Source of the DNA: Roseateles_B sp041913905
GTDB taxonomy: Bacteria; Pseudomonadota; Gammaproteobacteria; Burkholderiales; Burkholderiaceae_C
Direction: 5' to 3'
Assembly (NCBI GenBank): GCA_041913905.1
Contig: JAYSEK010000018.1
Span: forward strand, 1-64,000
Length of the DNA: 64,000 nucleotides
Shown: positions 61,295 to 64,000 of the stretch, in pieces
Position numbering within the stretch: the first letter of the stretch is position 1
Layout: each line of letters opens with the position of its first letter
Translations under genes and position numbers: made by a program
Notes under the pieces: model-generated
What the model was told of the DNA's origin: nothing
Seen by the model: only the letters and a program-made list of their open reading frames with translations
The model's database searches: none

Positions 61295-62605
61295 ATGAAC
61301 AAGAAGACCTTGCCCCTGCTCAGCACGCTGAGCCTCAGCCTGCTGCTGGCCCTTTCCCCCGCCCAGGCCCAGACGGCCACCGAGCAGGAACTGCTGCGCC
61401 GCGTGGACCAGTTGGCCGCAGAGTTGAACAAGCTGCGCGCCGAGCTGGCCCAGGTCCAGCAACAGCGTGCGGCAGAGGCGGCCAAGCCTGCAGCCACGGC
61501 AACGGCCCCGGTGGCACCGGCCGCAACGGTGCTGGCTGGTGTGGAACGGCCGGCTGCAGCGCCCGCCACGGTGCTGAGCGGCTACACCGAGCTGAACTAC
61601 AACCGCCCCACCAAGAGCAGCAAGGACGCCCAGGCGGACCTGCGCCGCCTGGTGCTGGGCTACCAGCATCGCTTTGACGAGAAGACCAAGGTCGTCGCCG
61701 AGATCGAGGTCGAGCATGCGGTGGCGTCGGCCGACGATGCCGGCGAAGTCGCCATCGAGCAGGCCTATGTGGAGCACCAGTTCCATCCGAACTGGGCCGT
61801 GCGCGGCGGTCTGTTCCTCGTGCCCATGGGCCTGATCAATGAGAACCATGAGCCCACCGCCTACTACGGCGTGGAGCGCAATTTCGTCGAGACCGCCATC
61901 ATCCCCAGCACCTGGCGCGAAGGCGGCATCCAGCTGGTGGGGCAGCTGGACAACGGCTGGACGCTGCAAGGCGGCATCGCCACCGGCTTCGATCTGAACA
62001 AGTGGGACGCCACCAGCAGCGAGGGCCGCGAGTCCCCGCTGGGTGCCATCCACCAGGAAATGGCGCTGGCCCGCTCGCGCGACCTCTCGCTGTTTGCTGC
62101 CGCCAACTACCGCGGCATTCCGGGCCTGCTGCTGGGCGGCTCGATCTTCACCGGCCAGGCCACGCACAAGCAGCAGGCGAACGAATCGCGCATCACGCTG
62201 TGGGACGTCCACGCGCGCTGGACGCCGGGCCCCTGGGACATCTCGGCGCTCTACAGCCGCGGCAGCATCTCCAACACCGCGGCGCTAAACCTGCCGATGG
62301 TGGGCAGCGACAACCTGATCCCCTCGCGCTTTGACGGGGCCTATTTGCAGGCCGCCTACAAGCTCTGGGAGCAGGGCAGCTACGTGCTCAAGCCCTTTGC
62401 ACGCTGGGAGCGCTTCAACACCGCTGCGGCCTTCGCCGACCTGGGCGCGGGCCTGACGCCTGAAGCGCAGACTGCCGAGCAGGTCTACACCCTGGGTGCC
62501 AATTTCGAGTTCGCTCCCGGTGTCGTCTTCAAGGCCGACGTGCAGCGCTTCAAGCAGAACAAGGACCTGAACCGCCTCAACCTGGGCCTGGGCTGGAGCT
62601 TCTGA
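61295..62605 (+). CDS. Outer-membrane porin with an N-terminal coiled coil
   Basis: 436 residues. The signal peptide ends AQAQ. A coiled coil (about 28-65, heptads of Leu and Glu) and an Ala/Pro/Thr linker precede a beta-barrel of alternating strands ending in GLGWSF with the terminal Phe typical of outer-membrane proteins. It resembles phosphate-selective-type porins. In this operon it may let the flavin or iron substrate cross the outer membrane. Its stop overlaps the next start (TGATG). Confidence 0.85.
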   Translation: MNKKTLPLLSTLSLSLLLALSPAQAQTATEQELLRRVDQLAAELNKLRAELAQVQQQRAAEAAKPAATATAPVAPAATVLAGVERPAAAPATVLSGYTELNYNRPTKSSKDAQADLRRLVLGYQHRFDEKTKVVAEIEVEHAVASADDAGEVAIEQAYVEHQFHPNWAVRGGLFLVPMGLINENHEPTAYYGVERNFVETAIIPSTWREGGIQLVGQLDNGWTLQGGIATGFDLNKWDATSSEGRESPLGAIHQEMALARSRDLSLFAAANYRGIPGLLLGGSIFTGQATHKQQANESRITLWDVHARWTPGPWDISALYSRGSISNTAALNLPMVGSDNLIPSRFDGAYLQAAYKLWEQGSYVLKPFARWERFNTAAAFADLGAGLTPEAQTAEQVYTLGANFEFAPGVVFKADVQRFKQNKDLNRLNLGLGWSF

Positions 62606-63147
62606 TGCGCCTCAGCCTGGCCGCTACCGCCGTCCTGGCCCTGGCGCCTGCGGGGGCCTTTGCCGTGGACTACATGACGGCGGAGGCCGCGGCCAAGCTG
62701 ATGTTCGCCGAGGCCGATCGCTTCGAGCTCCGCGACTGGCAGGTCGACGCTGCACAGGCCCAGGCCATCGCGGCCCTGGGCGTGAAGCCGCGCAGCGCAC
62801 AGTGGAAGCTGCGCCTGGCCTACAAGGGCCGCGAGCTGCTGGGCGTGGTGGTGGCGGACGAGGTGTTGGGCAAGTTCGAGCTGATCAGCTATGCGGTGGG
62901 CATCGGCGCCGACGGCAAGGTCCGGGGCGTGGAGATCCTCGCCTACCGCGAAAGCCACGGCCATGAAGTGCGCACGCCGGCCTGGCGCAAGCAGTTCGTC
63001 GGCAAGGCCCAGGGCGCGCCGCTGAAGCTGGGCGAAGACATCGCCAACATCTCCGGGGCCACGCTGTCCTGCGGCCATGTGACCGAGGGCATCAAGCGCA
63101 TCGTGGCAGTGGTCGAGCAGGCGCGGCGCAGCGGTGTGCTCGGCTGA
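62605..63147 (+). CDS. Periplasmic FMN-binding domain protein
   Basis: 180 residues with a signal peptide ending near GAFAV. The FMN-binding domain includes GVVVADEVLGKFELISYAVGIGADGKV and ISGATLSCGHVTEGIKRI; the S-G-A-T-X-S motif is where ApbE attaches FMN covalently. The flavin transferase is the next gene, overlapping by 14 bases. It is probably a small electron carrier in the periplasm. Confidence 0.88.
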   Translation: MRLSLAATAVLALAPAGAFAVDYMTAEAAAKLMFAEADRFELRDWQVDAAQAQAIAALGVKPRSAQWKLRLAYKGRELLGVVVADEVLGKFELISYAVGIGADGKVRGVEILAYRESHGHEVRTPAWRKQFVGKAQGAPLKLGEDIANISGATLSCGHVTEGIKRIVAVVEQARRSGVLG

Positions 63148-63955
63148 CACTTCACTGCAACGCCGGGCGCGTCCCGCCTTGGGAACCCTGGTGGAGGTGG
63201 CGGTCCGGCATCCGGATCCGCTGCAGGCCCAGCGCGCCCTGAGCGAGGCCTTCGCCCTGCTTGAGCGGCTGGAAGGCCTGTTGAGCCGCTTCCAGCCCGG
63301 CAGCGACGTCGCCCGCTTCAATGCCTTGCCCGGTGGCGGCAGCCTCGCCCTGCAGCCCGCCACGCAGCGGGTGATGGCGGCGGCGTCCTGGCTGCGCCGG
63401 CAAAGCGATGGTCGATTTGATCCGTCCCTGGGCAGTGGTCCCGATGGCTGGGCGCTTGGCGACGGCCTCCTTCGCAAGACGCTGTCCGGCGTGCAACTGG
63501 ACCTCGGCGGGATCGCCAAGGGCTTTGTGGTGGATCGGCTCGTGGCGCATCTGCGCCGCTCGGGTGCCAGCTGGGGCAGCGTCAATGCCGGCGGCGACCT
63601 GCGGGTGTTCGGTCCGCAAGCCGTGCCGCTGCTGCTGCGCGACGAAGAGCGCGGAGGCCTGCGCGAGTTCGGTCAGCTGGCCGACGGCGCCTTTGCCAGC
63701 AGCCATTACGCTCCCGGCAGCCGCAGCCAGTTGCATGGCCTGGATGCCGGCGATGCCGTGCAAGTGGCCGTGGCCGCGCCCTCGGCGCTATGGGCCGACG
63801 CCTTGTGCAAGCTCGCTGCGCTGGGCGCGCTGAGGCGGGCTGGTTCGCCGCGCGATGTCGGGCATGACGCTGCGCCAGGCGCTGCGCCAGGCCCTGAGCG
63901 AGAATCCGCGCTGCTCACACGCCTGAAGGCCCGGGTCTGGATCTGGCGGCGCTGA
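63134..63955 (+). CDS. apbE: FAD:protein FMN transferase ApbE
   Basis: 273 residues, on the short side for ApbE. The start GTG lies within the end of the FMN-binding gene. Motifs are RPALGTLVEVAV, ARFNALPGGG, the FAD-binding DLGGIAKGFVVDRL and NAGGDLRVFG. It transfers FMN to a Thr or Ser of its partner. No clear signal peptide is present with this start; an upstream start is not available in frame without a deeper overlap, so its cell location is uncertain. Confidence 0.9.
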   Translation: MCSADTSLQRRARPALGTLVEVAVRHPDPLQAQRALSEAFALLERLEGLLSRFQPGSDVARFNALPGGGSLALQPATQRVMAAASWLRRQSDGRFDPSLGSGPDGWALGDGLLRKTLSGVQLDLGGIAKGFVVDRLVAHLRRSGASWGSVNAGGDLRVFGPQAVPLLLRDEERGGLREFGQLADGAFASSHYAPGSRSQLHGLDAGDAVQVAVAAPSALWADALCKLAALGALRRAGSPRDVGHDAAPGAAPGPERESALLTRLKARVWIWRR

Positions 63956-64000
63956 GCGTTTCCGTCCGTTCCGAACCCTCATGCGCGCTCCACTGCTCAA

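Noticed and set aside
63981..64000. Start of another gene at the right edge (ATG at 63981)
   Set aside because: Only 20 bases are visible and there is no ribosome binding site, so it cannot be supported.

Overview
This is about 64 kb of GC-rich (roughly two-thirds G+C) chromosomal DNA, densely packed with genes. The organism is most likely a betaproteobacterium of the order Burkholderiales, perhaps close to Roseateles, Mitsuaria or Rubrivivax. That placement is inferred from gene content and order: rimP-nusA-infB-rbfA-truB-typA in one run, RegB/RegA beside a quinol oxidase, and exosortase-A-type accessory genes. No phage, insertion sequence, plasmid or CRISPR signature was seen.

Layout from left to right. 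An MFS transporter (minus strand) diverges from a haem-copper quinol oxidase operon (cyoABCD plus a SURF1 protein), followed by the redox two-component pair regB/regA. Next is a three-gene MacA-MacB-outer-membrane-channel efflux operon. On the minus strand follow an exported protein with a single haem-binding motif, a GNAT acetyltransferase, a DUF885 protein and the periplasmic nucleotidase cpdB. The plus strand then carries the branched-chain 2-oxoacid dehydrogenase genes bkdA1-bkdA2-bkdB, without an E3 gene.

From 23.8 to 34.3 kb lies a nine-gene biosynthetic locus. Seven tightly spaced minus-strand genes encode an ACP, exosortase-A-associated hydrolases 2 and 1, an alpha/alpha-toroid-like protein, an AAC(3)-fold acetyltransferase, a flippase and an asparagine-synthetase-like protein. 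They diverge from an acyl-CoA ligase and a PLP-dependent decarboxylase of the kinds found beside exosortase A. No exosortase, glycosyltransferase or PEP-CTERM protein is present, so this looks like a satellite module that makes and flips an unknown acyl/amine-modified molecule. It is the best candidate here for an undescribed system.

A tRNA-Ser(GGA), an SPFH/NfeD pair and a large basic-amino-acid decarboxylase follow. Between the decarboxylase and the convergent fabI are two inverted copies of a composite repeat, each ending in a near-identical terminator. The 540-bp gap between fabI and rimP holds a predicted promoter, a chain of RNA hairpins including a GNRA tetraloop, and a terminator with eight T residues: a probable structured RNA or leader. 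The translation operon rimP-nusA-infB-rbfA-truB and typA comes next.

The right part carries a DMT transporter, a probable 3-hydroxyisobutyryl-CoA hydrolase (valine catabolism, as for bkd), formate-tetrahydrofolate ligase, a secreted M14 carboxypeptidase with PKD and PPC domains, two small uncharacterised proteins, a DUF1269 membrane protein, Hsp20, dusA and ogt. The window ends with an operon behind a promoter overlapped by a Fur-box-like sequence: di-haem cytochrome peroxidase-like lipoprotein, coiled-coil porin, FMN-binding protein and ApbE flavin transferase. This may be an iron-regulated envelope electron-transfer system, and it probably continues beyond the window.
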